39,685 bases of DNA from an uncultured Bacilli bacterium (GTDB lineage: Bacteria; Bacillota_I; Bacilli_A; RF39; UBA660): assembly GCA_947630575.1 (NCBI GenBank), contig CANRIB010000009.1, forward strand, positions 1-39,685, given 5' to 3'. The position numbers and the translations under genes were made by a program. The number at the start of each line of letters is the position of its first letter. Position 1 is the first letter of the stretch. Below the pieces are notes generated by a model. It worked only from the letters and a program-made list of their open reading frames with translations. It did not search any database and was not told the origin of the DNA. Shown here one piece after another: positions 1 through 9,859 of this stretch.

Positions 1-72
1 AAAAAGAAAGATATTTTCATGTTCGTTTGTGGCTTAAGCAAACAAAGTGAAGCGAAAGGAATGATTAGAATT

Positions 73-561
73 ATGAAAAAAATAATAATAATTAATGGAA
101 CAGGGGGAAGTGGCAAAGATACATTTGTTGAGTTAGTTAGCAAATATGCTTTGGTTTATAATTTTTCTTCGATAGATAAAGTTAAAGAATTGGCAAAAAT
201 AGTTGGTTGGACGGGAACTAAAACGGATAAAGATCGAAAGTTTTTAAGTGATTTAAAACATTTGACGACAGAATATAATGATATGGCTTTTAATAGTATT
301 AAAGAAGCAGTAGAAAATTTTAAAACAACAGATAAAGAAATAATGTTTATTCATATAAGAGAACCAGAAGAAATAAAAAGAGCAGTTAAAGAATTTGGGG
401 CTTTAACTTTGCTTATTAAAAGAGAGGGATTAGATAATATTAGCTCTAATTATTCAGATGCTAATGTAGATAATTATAATTATGATTATGAAATATTAAA
501 TACAACTTTAGAAGAATTAGATAAGAAAGCAAATTCTTTTGTCCAAGATTTAAAAGAATAG
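73..561 (+). CDS. P-loop nucleoside/nucleotide kinase-like protein
   Basis: ORF with N-terminal Walker A-like motif IIIINGTGGSGKDTF; start trimmed to the internal MKK (track ORF starts at 19). Confidence 0.6.
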   Translation: MKKIIIINGTGGSGKDTFVELVSKYALVYNFSSIDKVKELAKIVGWTGTKTDKDRKFLSDLKHLTTEYNDMAFNSIKEAVENFKTTDKEIMFIHIREPEEIKRAVKEFGALTLLIKREGLDNISSNYSDANVDNYNYDYEILNTTLEELDKKANSFVQDLKE

Positions 562-566
562 AGTAA

Positions 567-785
567 TTATTTTTTAGGTGGTACTAAGTCAATGCCACTT
601 TTTTTATTGAAAGGATTACATTTTAATAGTCTTTTAATAGTAAGATATGTGCCTTTAAAAAAGCCGTGAGTTTCTAAAGCTTCAATTGCGTAGTTGCTAC
701 AAGTGGGGTAAAAACGACAATGATTGTGGAAGTCGCCAGGAATAGTTTGATAGAGTTTAATTAATTTAATTAGTAATTTTTTCAT
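567..785 (-). CDS. yidD: Membrane protein insertion efficiency factor YidD
   Basis: 72 aa; [37 protein letters not shown] is the YidD signature. Confidence 0.95.
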   Translation of the reverse strand: MKKLLIKLIKLYQTIPGDFHNHCRFYPTCSNYAIEALETHGFFKGTYLTIKRLLKCNPFNKKSGIDLVPPKK

Positions 786-858
786 GGTTATAATTTTAAC
801 ACTAAAAAATAATAATTACTAGGTTTTTTCATATAGTTTAGTAAAAGAAGGGAATTAG

Positions 859-2037
859 ATGAAAAATTTTACTAATTATACGGTTTATGATAAAAAAGAA
901 AAATATCATGATGATACTAAAGTAGTCAGAGGGGCTTTGGGGCATGATCCAGTTACAGGGGCCATAAGTTTTCCTATTTTTCAAGCAACAACATATAGAC
1001 ATATTGGAATAAAAGAAAATACTAATTTTAATTATAGTCGAATTATTAATCCAACAAGAGAAGAGTTTGAAAGAACAATGGCAATACTTGATGGAGGTTA
1101 TAAGGCTTTTGCTGTAACGAGTGGGATGGCGGCAGTATCCCTTGTTTTAACAATGCTTAAAAGTAAGGAACATATATTAATTTCGGATGATGTTTATGGA
1201 GGAACTGTTAGAGCGTGCGAAAATACATTAAAAACGATGGGAATAGAATATAATCAGGTAGATTTTACGGATATAGAAGAAGTAAAGAAAAATATTAAAT
1301 CTAATACAAGAATGATGCTTATTGAAACACCTACTAATCCGATGATGAAAGTTGCAGATATAGAGGAAATTGCTAATTTAGCGCATAAACATGGCATTAC
1401 AGTCGTGGTAGATAATACTTTTTTGACAGGTTATTATCAAAAACCTTTACTTTTTGGGGCCGATATAGTTATTTATAGTGCGACAAAATATATTGCAGGA
1501 CATAATGATGTACTTGCTGGGGTAGTAGTGGTTAAAACAGAAGAACAGGCTGAATATTTAAAGAATCAAAATGCAGTTTTGGGTGCTTCTTTGTCCCCGA
1601 TGGATTCATGGCTCGCGTTAAGAGGTCTTAAGACACTGGCGATTAGGATGGAAAAACATAGTAGCAATGCTTTTAAAGTAGCAGAGTTTTTAAGACATCA
1701 TCCAAAAGTAAAAAAAGTTTATTATGTTGGGTTTGAAGATCATCCTAATTATTTAGTAACTAAAAAACAAACAACGGGGTTTGGAGGGATGATTTCTTTT
1801 GAACTTGATACAATGGAAACAGTTAATAAGTTTTTAGAGAAAATTAATTTGATATTATTTGCAGAGAGTTTAGGAGGAGTAGAATCTTTGGTGACCCATC
1901 CGGCGAGTAGAACACATACTGAAGTAACTAAAGAAATTAGAGAAAAACTGGGTATAAGTGATACTTTACTTAGACTTTCGGTAGGAATAGAAAATAGTGA
2001 AGATTTAATTAATGATTTGAAACAAGCTTTAGATTGA
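859..2037 (+). CDS. PLP-dependent trans-sulfuration enzyme (cystathionine gamma-synthase/beta-lyase family)
   Basis: Cys/Met metabolism PLP enzyme motifs: VTSGMAAVSLVL, ETPTNPMMKVADI, VDNTFLTGYYQKPL, YSATKYIAGHNDV. Confidence 0.9.
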   Translation: MKNFTNYTVYDKKEKYHDDTKVVRGALGHDPVTGAISFPIFQATTYRHIGIKENTNFNYSRIINPTREEFERTMAILDGGYKAFAVTSGMAAVSLVLTMLKSKEHILISDDVYGGTVRACENTLKTMGIEYNQVDFTDIEEVKKNIKSNTRMMLIETPTNPMMKVADIEEIANLAHKHGITVVVDNTFLTGYYQKPLLFGADIVIYSATKYIAGHNDVLAGVVVVKTEEQAEYLKNQNAVLGASLSPMDSWLALRGLKTLAIRMEKHSSNAFKVAEFLRHHPKVKKVYYVGFEDHPNYLVTKKQTTGFGGMISFELDTMETVNKFLEKINLILFAESLGGVESLVTHPASRTHTEVTKEIREKLGISDTLLRLSVGIENSEDLINDLKQALD

Positions 2038-2047
2038 GGGGGATAAA

Positions 2048-2908
2048 ATGATTAATTTTACAAAAATGCAAGCTTATGGAAATGATTATATTTATATAAA
2101 TATGATTGATAGAGAAATACTTAATTTAAGTTCTCTTGCCCAAAAAATTACCAATAGACATTTGGGAGTTGGGGGAGATGGATTAGTTTTAATTGATAAA
2201 AGTCTAAATGCTGACTTTAAAATGCGCATATTTAATCCAGATGGAACAGAAGCAGAAATGTGTGGCAATGCGATTAGAAGTGTTGCAAAATATGTTTATG
2301 AAAAAGGTTTAACTACTAAAAGGGTTTTAAAAATTGAAACTTTGGGGGGAATTAAAGAATTAAAATTAATAATAAAAAATGATAAAGTGGATGTGATTGA
2401 AACTAATCTGGGATTACCAGAGTTTAGAACTAATTTGATACCAGTTAAAATAGATAAAGAAAATTTTATTAATGAAAAAGTTAAAGTGCTTGATAAAGAT
2501 TTTTGGTTAAGTAGTTTATCATGGGGAAATCCTCATACAGTTACTATTGTAGAAGATTTAAATAATTTAGATATCGAAAAGTATGGACCTTTGATAGAAA
2601 ATAATCAAATATTTCCTAAAAGAACTAATGTAACATTTTTAGAAATAAAGAAGAGAAACTATCTAAAGATTAGAGAATGGGAAAGAGGCACAGGAGAAAC
2701 TATTGGGTGTGCAACAGGGTGTGCAGCAGCCTTTGTAATAGCGCATTTATTAGGTTTAGTTGATTATGAGGTGGTGGTAGAACAAATCGGGGGAACATTG
2801 GAAGTTAAATTAGATAAGGAAACTGGGGAAGTCAAAGTAATTGGAACTACTAATTTTGTATTTGATGGTAGTCTTTCAAATTCATTTATAGAGGAGGTTA
2901 ATAAATGA
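2048..2908 (+). CDS. dapF: Diaminopimelate epimerase
   Basis: FTKMQAYGNDYIYI, FNPDGTEAEMCGNAIR, ERGTGETIGCATGCAA: both catalytic Cys motifs. Confidence 0.95.
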   Translation: MINFTKMQAYGNDYIYINMIDREILNLSSLAQKITNRHLGVGGDGLVLIDKSLNADFKMRIFNPDGTEAEMCGNAIRSVAKYVYEKGLTTKRVLKIETLGGIKELKLIIKNDKVDVIETNLGLPEFRTNLIPVKIDKENFINEKVKVLDKDFWLSSLSWGNPHTVTIVEDLNNLDIEKYGPLIENNQIFPKRTNVTFLEIKKRNYLKIREWERGTGETIGCATGCAAAFVIAHLLGLVDYEVVVEQIGGTLEVKLDKETGEVKVIGTTNFVFDGSLSNSFIEEVNK

Positions 2909-4368
2909 AAGCGTTAGAAATATTAAAAGATATTAAATATACAATTCTTGAGGGTGATTTAGATGTTGATATTAAAGATATTAAGTATGATAGTAGGAAA
3001 GTAGAAGAAGGTGATATGTATGTTGCAATTCAGGGATTTAATACAGATGGACATGATTATATACCGGAAGCTATAAGTAGAGGAGCGAGAGTAATTGTAG
3101 TAGCAAAGGTAATGAAAATCCATGGAGATGTAACAGTAATTAAAGTTAATGATACAAGAGAATTTTTAGCTTTAGCTAGTCTTAACTATTTTGGACATCC
3201 CGAAAAAGATTTGTTTTTAATTGGAGTTACAGGAACGGCTGGTAAAACAACTACTACGCATTTAATTAAAAATATTTTAGATAATTCTTTAATAAATTCT
3301 GGATTAATTGGTAGTATTGGGATTAAGTATTTAGATAAAATTGTACCAATAAAAAATACAACTCCAGAATCTTATTTGGTTGTTAAATATTTAAAAGAAA
3401 TGAAAGGTTTGGGGATTAGGCATGTAATTATTGAAGCATCTAGTCAAGCTTTTAAGCTCAAAAGACTTTTTGGTCTTACTTTTGATATAGGAGTGTTAAC
3501 TAATGTTACTAGTGATCATATTGGGGTTAATGAACATGAAAATCACCAAGAATATGTTAAGTGTAAGAATAAGTTATTTTTAAATAGTAAAGAAGTAATA
3601 GTTAATAATGATTCTAAGTATTTAAAAGAAGTATTAGATGGAGTAAGTTCTAATATTAATAGTTATGCGATTAATAGTAAGGCAGATTTGCAGGTTAAAG
3701 AATATGCGTTAGTTAATGATAAAGAAATATTTGGTTCAGTATTTAAAACAAAGGGTTTATTAGAAGAAGAGTTTAAAATTAATTTACCGGGGAAGTTTAA
3801 TATTTATAATGCTCTCGCGGCTATTATGGTCGCTCTTAAACTTGGAATAAATATAGATAAAATTAAAACATCTTTATTAAGTTTAAAAATAAGGGGTAGA
3901 ATGGAACTGGTGATGGTTAATCAAACTTATAAAGTTTTAATAGATTATGCTCATACGGAAGATGGTCTTAAAAATTTAGTAGCAACTTTAAGTGAGTATA
4001 AACCAAAAAGATTAATTGCCGTATTTGGAGGAGGAGGAAATAGGCCAAAAATGCGAAGAATAAGTTTAGGAGAAGTAATTGGGGCCTATAGTGATTTATG
4101 TATTATTACGATGGATAATCCGAGATTTGAAGAAATAAGTGCAATTAATGAAGATATAAAGTTAGGGCTTAATAAAGTTAATGCTAAGTATATTGAAATA
4201 GATGATAGGGAACAAGCGATTAGATATGCTTGTAATTATGCTAAAGAGGGAGATTTAATTGTGTTAATTGGTAAGGGGCATGAAGAGTATCAAGATATTA
4301 AAGGGGTTAAATATCCTTTTAGTGAATTAGAGATATTAGATAAAATAAAAAAGGAAATTAACAATTAG
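2905..4368 (+). CDS. murE: UDP-N-acetylmuramyl-tripeptide synthetase MurE, DAP-type motif
   Basis: GVTGTAGKTTTTH P-loop, Mur ligase fold, DNPR motif (ITMDNPRFEEISAI) typical of meso-DAP-adding MurE; overlaps dapF by 4 nt. Confidence 0.92.
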   Translation: MKALEILKDIKYTILEGDLDVDIKDIKYDSRKVEEGDMYVAIQGFNTDGHDYIPEAISRGARVIVVAKVMKIHGDVTVIKVNDTREFLALASLNYFGHPEKDLFLIGVTGTAGKTTTTHLIKNILDNSLINSGLIGSIGIKYLDKIVPIKNTTPESYLVVKYLKEMKGLGIRHVIIEASSQAFKLKRLFGLTFDIGVLTNVTSDHIGVNEHENHQEYVKCKNKLFLNSKEVIVNNDSKYLKEVLDGVSSNINSYAINSKADLQVKEYALVNDKEIFGSVFKTKGLLEEEFKINLPGKFNIYNALAAIMVALKLGINIDKIKTSLLSLKIRGRMELVMVNQTYKVLIDYAHTEDGLKNLVATLSEYKPKRLIAVFGGGGNRPKMRRISLGEVIGAYSDLCIITMDNPRFEEISAINEDIKLGLNKVNAKYIEIDDREQAIRYACNYAKEGDLIVLIGKGHEEYQDIKGVKYPFSELEILDKIKKEINN

Positions 4369-4412
4369 TTGTCAAATTCCAGATATTTCTAGGTTTAGAT
4401 AGTAATTAATTT

Positions 4413-4441
4413 TTGACTTATCTTTATTACTTTAGTATAAT
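4413..4441 (+). promoter_or_regulatory. Sigma-A-type promoter upstream of the ATP-grasp gene
   Basis: TTGACT - 17 nt - TATAAT. Confidence 0.75.
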
Positions 4442-4465
4442 ATAAGTGTTTTAGGAAGTGATAAT

Positions 4466-5680
4466 ATGAAAATAATAGATAAAGAATTTGGGGCAGTACT
4501 TTTGGGAAGTGATATAAATACTTATAGTATGGCAAGAGCTTTTCATGAAGAGTATAAAATTAAAACAAAAGTAATAGGAAAGTTTTATACAGGTCCTAGT
4601 TTTCAAAGTAAAATAGTAGATTTTGAAGCTCATTCTGATATAGATAATAAAGAAGTATTTATTAAAGTATTAAATGATTATGCGGATTTAAATAAAAATA
4701 AAAAATTAATATTATTGGGATGTGGAGATAATTATGTTAGAAATATAATTGAGAATAGAGAAAGTTTAAGAGATAATTTTATTATTCCTTATATAAATAA
4801 AAATTTAATGGAAGATTTAATTAAAAAAGAATGTTTTTATGAGATGTGTGAAAAATATGGATTAGATTATCCTAAAACTTTTATCTATAATAAAAAAATG
4901 GGACATGATTTTAAATTAGATTTTGCATATCCAGTTATTCTTAAGCCTTCTAATAGTGTCGATTATTTTCTTCATGAGTTTCCAGGACAGTTTAAAGTTT
5001 ATAAAATAGAGTCAGAAGAAGAGTTATTAAAAGTAATAGATGACATATATAAGGCGGGTTATAGTGATACTTTAATATTACAGGATTTTATTCCGGGGGA
5101 TGATACTTATATGCGAGTTATGACTTGTTATTCTGATAAATCCGGAAAAGTTAAATTAATGAGTCTAGGGCATACTATGCTTGAGGAACATACCCCACAT
5201 GGGATTGGGAATCATGCCGTAGTTATTAATGAATATAATGAAGAATTAGCAGAGAAAATAAAAGGATTTTTAGAGGCTATTCATTATGTAGGTTTTAGTA
5301 ATTTTGATATTAAATATGATACAAGAGATAATACTTACCGAGTATTTGAAATTAATTTAAGACAGGGAAGAAGTAATTATTATGTAACGGGGGCTGGTTA
5401 TAATTTAGCTAAATATATTACTGAAGATTATATATATAATAAAGATACTGGTTTTACAATTGCTGATAATAAACATCTTTGGACGATGATTCCTATTAAA
5501 ATTGCTTATACTTATGTTAAAGATAAGAAATATGTGGATGAAATGAAAAAATTAGTTAAAGAAAAGAAAATAACTAATCCTTTGTATTATAAAGGAGATA
5601 ATAATTTAAAGAGATATATGAGGCTTAAAAGAGCAGATAAAAAACAGTTTGAGAAATTTAAGAAGTATTTGGGAGAGTAA
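4466..5680 (+). CDS. ATP-grasp carboxylate-amine ligase, D-aspartate ligase (Aslfm)-like
   Basis: LLGSDINTYSMARAF, ILKPSNSVDYF, ILQDFIPGDDTYMRV, NFDIKYDTRDNTYRVFEINLRQGRS resemble Enterococcus faecium D-Asp ligase as recalled. Confidence 0.8.
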   Translation: MKIIDKEFGAVLLGSDINTYSMARAFHEEYKIKTKVIGKFYTGPSFQSKIVDFEAHSDIDNKEVFIKVLNDYADLNKNKKLILLGCGDNYVRNIIENRESLRDNFIIPYINKNLMEDLIKKECFYEMCEKYGLDYPKTFIYNKKMGHDFKLDFAYPVILKPSNSVDYFLHEFPGQFKVYKIESEEELLKVIDDIYKAGYSDTLILQDFIPGDDTYMRVMTCYSDKSGKVKLMSLGHTMLEEHTPHGIGNHAVVINEYNEELAEKIKGFLEAIHYVGFSNFDIKYDTRDNTYRVFEINLRQGRSNYYVTGAGYNLAKYITEDYIYNKDTGFTIADNKHLWTMIPIKIAYTYVKDKKYVDEMKKLVKEKKITNPLYYKGDNNLKRYMRLKRADKKQFEKFKKYLGE

Positions 5681-5694
5681 TTTAGGAGGTTTGG

Positions 5695-7218
5695 ATGAAA
5701 ACTTTTAGGGTAAAAGATTATATTGAGGTTTTAGAAAAAGATAATTTAATAGAGTCTTTAAATATTAGTGATGATTTATTAAATAAAGAAGTAAAAAATA
5801 TTACGCATAATTCTAGAGAAGTTAAAGATAATACTTTATATATATGTAAAGGGATTAAATATAAGTCTATTTATTTAGAAGAAGCTATAGAAAAAGGGGC
5901 TATGTTATATGTATGTGAAGCTTCTAATTTAACAGAGCCAGATTATCCTTATATAGTTGTAAAAGATATTAGAGCGGCTTTAGCACTTATATCTATTCTT
6001 TATTATAATAATCCTGCAGAAAAATTAAGAGTGGTGGGTATTACAGGAACTAAGGGAAAATCCACGACGGCTTATTATGTGAAAAGTATCTTAGATAATT
6101 ATTTAAAAGATAAGAATAAAGATACGGCGATTGTTTCATCAATTGATGTTTATGATGGAAAGACAACTAAAGAAGCTTTAATTACGAGTCCTGAGTCAAT
6201 TGATTTGCAAAGAATTATGGCAAATGCAGTAGAGGCAGGATTAAATGATTTAGTGATGGAAGTTAGTAGTCAAGCTTTAAAACTTAAGAGAGTATATGGG
6301 GTAACTTATGATGTAGGAGTGTTTTTAAATATTTCTCCAGATCATATAAGTTCAATAGAACATTTAGATTATGATGATTATTTTTATTCAAAATTAAAAC
6401 TTTTTAAACAAGTTAAGAATTTAGTTTTAAATTTAGATACAGATAGATTAGATGAAGTATTAGAAAAAGCTAAAGAAGTAGATAATATAATTACTTTTAG
6501 TACTAAAAATAAAGCAGCAGATATATATGCTTATGATATTAAAAAAATAGATTATATAACAACTAGTTTTAAAGTAAGAACAGGAAAATTTGATAAAGAA
6601 TTTGTTTTAACAATGCCGGGATTATTTAATGTCGAAAATGCTCTAGCCGCGATAGGGGTTGCCTATATTTTAGATATTCCTTATGAAAATATGTATGAAG
6701 GATTGAAGATTGCTAGAACAAGTGGCAGGATGGAAGTGCATATAACAAGGGATAAAAAGATTATAGGAATAGTTGATTATGCGCATAATAAGCTTAGTTT
6801 TGAAAAATTGTATGAATCAGTTAAAAATGAATATCCTGATAAAAAGATTATTACTGTTTTTGGGTGTCCGGGGGGTAAAGCTGAGATTAGACGACATGAT
6901 TTAGGACTTTTATCAGGGCTTAATTCAGAGATAACATATTTAACGGCAGAAGATCCAGGACCAGAGGATGTTACTAAAATATGTGAAGAAATAGCAGGAT
7001 ATGTCAAGGAAAGTGGAGGAGCTTACAAAATAATAGAAGATAGAGAAACTGCGATAAAAAGAGCTATTTTAGATAATATTGATGCCGTTATATTAATAAC
7101 TGGTAAGGGAAATGAAACAAGACAAAAATATGGGACAGAATATTTGCCTTGTAAAACGGATACAGAATGTTTGTTAGAAGCTTTTCAAGAATATGAAAAA
7201 GAAGCTGTTTCAAATTAG
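5695..7218 (+). CDS. MurE-like Mur ligase, second paralog
   Basis: GITGTKGKSTTAYY P-loop, VMEVSSQALKLKRV, GRMEVHI, TAEDPGPEDV in place of the DNPR motif. Confidence 0.88.
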   Translation: MKTFRVKDYIEVLEKDNLIESLNISDDLLNKEVKNITHNSREVKDNTLYICKGIKYKSIYLEEAIEKGAMLYVCEASNLTEPDYPYIVVKDIRAALALISILYYNNPAEKLRVVGITGTKGKSTTAYYVKSILDNYLKDKNKDTAIVSSIDVYDGKTTKEALITSPESIDLQRIMANAVEAGLNDLVMEVSSQALKLKRVYGVTYDVGVFLNISPDHISSIEHLDYDDYFYSKLKLFKQVKNLVLNLDTDRLDEVLEKAKEVDNIITFSTKNKAADIYAYDIKKIDYITTSFKVRTGKFDKEFVLTMPGLFNVENALAAIGVAYILDIPYENMYEGLKIARTSGRMEVHITRDKKIIGIVDYAHNKLSFEKLYESVKNEYPDKKIITVFGCPGGKAEIRRHDLGLLSGLNSEITYLTAEDPGPEDVTKICEEIAGYVKESGGAYKIIEDRETAIKRAILDNIDAVILITGKGNETRQKYGTEYLPCKTDTECLLEAFQEYEKEAVSN

Positions 7219-7221
7219 TAC

Positions 7222-8082
7222 TTAATTTAGTGTTCTTAAAATAGTATTTAGTATTTCAATAGCAATATTATATGTTTTATTGTTAAGATCTTTTAAAGGG
7301 TTATATTCAACTAAATCAAAGGAACAGATGTGAGAAATATTTGCTAAAAAGAGATTAAGAGCTATTAAGCTTTCTTCTTTTGATAAGCCATTTATTTCAG
7401 GAACAGATACACCGGGAGCTATATTAGGGTCAATAACATCTAAATCAAAACTTATATGGATTTTAGATGTGTTTTTAGTAGCTATTTTTATAGCTTCTTT
7501 TATAACATGATTGATTCCTAATTTTTTTATGTCTTTAGTAGTAAAAATTTTAATACCATTGATAATTAGATTTTCTTTTTCGAGAGTATCAATACTTCTA
7601 GCACCAACAATGACAGTATTTTCAGGTTTAATATAGTTATTAGTAAATTTGGTTAAATCTTCATTGTGGAAGTTGTTAATAGCCGCGAGAGGTAATCCGT
7701 GGATGTTGCCTGTAATGGTTGTTTCAAAGGTATTATAATCAGGGTGAGCATCAAACCATATTAGACCAATATTTTCATTTATGGTTGCACTTGCTAGGGC
7801 GCTTCCGATGGCAAGAGAATGGTCACCTCCAATGATAATGGGGAATTTTTCTTTGTTGTTTAGGATAGTATTATATAGTTTTTGATTGAAAATATTGACA
7901 GCTTGAAGATTTTTTTTAAGATTAGTAGTTTCTTTTTCTTTAATAAAATTGGGATTGTTTTTAATATAAATTACTTCTTTATTTTGAGTTTCTAAATATT
8001 TTCCTAAATTATAAGCACCAAGACTTGCTCCATCTATATGAACACCGGCATCAGTACAAGCACTAATTATAATAGGTTCCAT
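7222..8082 (-). CDS. Arginase/agmatinase (ureohydrolase) family protein
   Basis: GGDHSLAIGS, IWFDAHPDYN, HISFDLDVIDP metal-binding motifs; start trimmed to MEPIIISACTDAGV with RBS AAGGTGAT. Confidence 0.9.
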   Translation of the reverse strand: MEPIIISACTDAGVHIDGASLGAYNLGKYLETQNKEVIYIKNNPNFIKEKETTNLKKNLQAVNIFNQKLYNTILNNKEKFPIIIGGDHSLAIGSALASATINENIGLIWFDAHPDYNTFETTITGNIHGLPLAAINNFHNEDLTKFTNNYIKPENTVIVGARSIDTLEKENLIINGIKIFTTKDIKKLGINHVIKEAIKIATKNTSKIHISFDLDVIDPNIAPGVSVPEINGLSKEESLIALNLFLANISHICSFDLVEYNPLKDLNNKTYNIAIEILNTILRTLN

Positions 8083-8196
8083 TTTTATCACCTTGTTTAT
8101 TTTAACATAAAAGTATATATTAATAAATAAGTTTGTTTTTACTTCTTCTTTTTTGAGAAAAAAAATGGTACAATTAAAGAGGAAAAGAGTGATAAT

Positions 8197-8781
8197 ATGT
8201 TGGTTAAAAAAACAAAGGAAAAAGTTTATGTAACGGTGGCGGTTAGTAATAGACACGTGCATTTAACAAAAGAAATATATGATAAGTTATTTGATGAGGC
8301 ATTATCAATGAAAAGACCTTTAAATCAAATTGGGGAGTTTGCATCATTTCAGACTCTAACTTTAAAGGGACCTAAGGGAGAAATACCAAATGTAAGATTA
8401 ATTGGACCACTTCGTAAATATAATCAGGTCGAAATATCTAGAAGTGATGCGATAGTTTTAGGGGTTAATCCTCCAGTTAGACAAAGTGGAGATTTAGAGG
8501 ATAGTGAGACAATTACATTGATAGGCCCTAAAGGAGAAGTTACTTTAGATAATGCTTGTATTCAGGCAGAAAGACATATTCATATGAATTCTAGTAAAGC
8601 TAAAGATTTAAAATTAAAACATGAAGATTTAGTTAAAGTAAAAGTTGAAAATGATAAAGGGGGAATTATGGAAGCTTTTGTTAAAGTAACGGATAATGGT
8701 TTTTATGAATTACATATAGATAAAGATGATGCCAATGCTTTTATGCTTAATACGGGGGATGAAGTAGAAATAGAGTGGTAG
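8197..8781 (+). CDS. pduL: Phosphate propanoyltransferase / phosphotransacetylase PduL
   Basis: VAVSNRHVHLTKE, ASFQTLTLKGPKG, CIQAERHIHMNS: PduL His motifs. Confidence 0.93.
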   Translation: MLVKKTKEKVYVTVAVSNRHVHLTKEIYDKLFDEALSMKRPLNQIGEFASFQTLTLKGPKGEIPNVRLIGPLRKYNQVEISRSDAIVLGVNPPVRQSGDLEDSETITLIGPKGEVTLDNACIQAERHIHMNSSKAKDLKLKHEDLVKVKVENDKGGIMEAFVKVTDNGFYELHIDKDDANAFMLNTGDEVEIEW

Positions 8782-8792
8782 ATTGTTTAATT

Positions 8793-8822
8793 AGCTATAT
8801 TTAATATATGGCTTCTTTTTTA
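8793..8822 (+). terminator. Intrinsic terminator after pduL
   Basis: AGCTATAT / ATATGGCT stem followed by TCTTTTTTT. Confidence 0.65.
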
Positions 8823-8838
8823 GTTAGGTGGTGGTTAT

Positions 8839-9816
8839 ATGTGGAAAATTGGAAATGTGGAAATTAAAAATCAATTGGTGTTAGCGCCAATGGCTGGCAT
8901 ATCTAATACTAGTTATCGAAAAATAGTTAAAGAAATGGGAGCCGGTTTAATTTTTGCCGAGATGGTTAGTTCTAATGCTCTTACGTATAATAATGATAAA
9001 ACTATTAATTTACTTAAAATGAGTGAAAAAGAAAGACCTATAGCGCAGCAAATATTTGGTAGTGATGTAAAAACTTTTGTGGAAGCGGCAAAGATAGTTG
9101 AAAAGTTGATGCATCCCGATATAATTGATATAAATATGGGGTGCCCTGTACCTAAAGTAGCACTTAGAGCTCAAGCAGGTAGTGCATTACTTAAGAATCC
9201 TCAAAAAATTGGGAAAATAGTAAAAGAAGTAGTCGCGGCTGTAAATGTGCCTGTAACTGTAAAGATAAGAAGTGGTTGGGATAGTAATAGTATAAATGCA
9301 GTAGAAGTAGCTAAAATATGTGAGGCAAATGGGGCAAAGGCGATTACAGTTCATCCACGGACTAGAGCTCAAGGTTATACAGGGAAAGCAGATTGGAACG
9401 TGATAAAGCAAGTTAAAGAAAATGTGAATATTCCTGTGATTGGAAATGGAGATGTAACTAGTCCAATAGAAGCTAAAAAAATGCTTGATGAAACTAATTG
9501 TGATGCCGTAATGATTGGAAGAGGGGCTTTGGGGAATCCATGGATATTTAAAGAATGTTTGGCTTATTTAAATGATGGTGTTTTAATAGATAAACCTACT
9601 AATAAAGAAAAAATAGAAATGATAAAAAAACATTATGGGTTGCTCGAACAAGATAAAAATGAGAAAGTGGCATTATTAGAGATTAGAACTCACGCGCTAT
9701 ATTATATTAAAGGAATGCCAGAAGCCAAAATATATAAAGAAAAAATTTGTAAAACTAAAACTAAAGAAGAATTTTTAAATATATTAGAGGAATATGAAAA
9801 AGTAATTTGTAATTGA
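8839..9816 (+). CDS. dusB: tRNA-dihydrouridine synthase
   Basis: LAPMAGISNTSYRKI, DINMGCPVPKV, TVHPRTRAQGYTGKADW, NGDVTSPIEA. Confidence 0.93.
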   Translation: MWKIGNVEIKNQLVLAPMAGISNTSYRKIVKEMGAGLIFAEMVSSNALTYNNDKTINLLKMSEKERPIAQQIFGSDVKTFVEAAKIVEKLMHPDIIDINMGCPVPKVALRAQAGSALLKNPQKIGKIVKEVVAAVNVPVTVKIRSGWDSNSINAVEVAKICEANGAKAITVHPRTRAQGYTGKADWNVIKQVKENVNIPVIGNGDVTSPIEAKKMLDETNCDAVMIGRGALGNPWIFKECLAYLNDGVLIDKPTNKEKIEMIKKHYGLLEQDKNEKVALLEIRTHALYYIKGMPEAKIYKEKICKTKTKEEFLNILEEYEKVICN

Positions 9817-9829
9817 TTTTTAAAATGAA

Positions 9830-9856
9830 AAAAATGATATTTTGGGTATCATTTTT
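9830..9856. terminator. Bidirectional terminator between dusB and the hydrolase-fusion gene
   Basis: AAAAATGATA / TATCATTTTT perfect 10-bp stem with flanking A/T tracts. Confidence 0.75.
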
Positions 9857-9859
9857 ATA

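Noticed and set aside
8083-8262. N-terminal extension of the arginase ORF
   Set aside because: Overlaps the start of pduL and the intergenic region; the family starts at MEPIIISACTDAG with a good RBS at 8082
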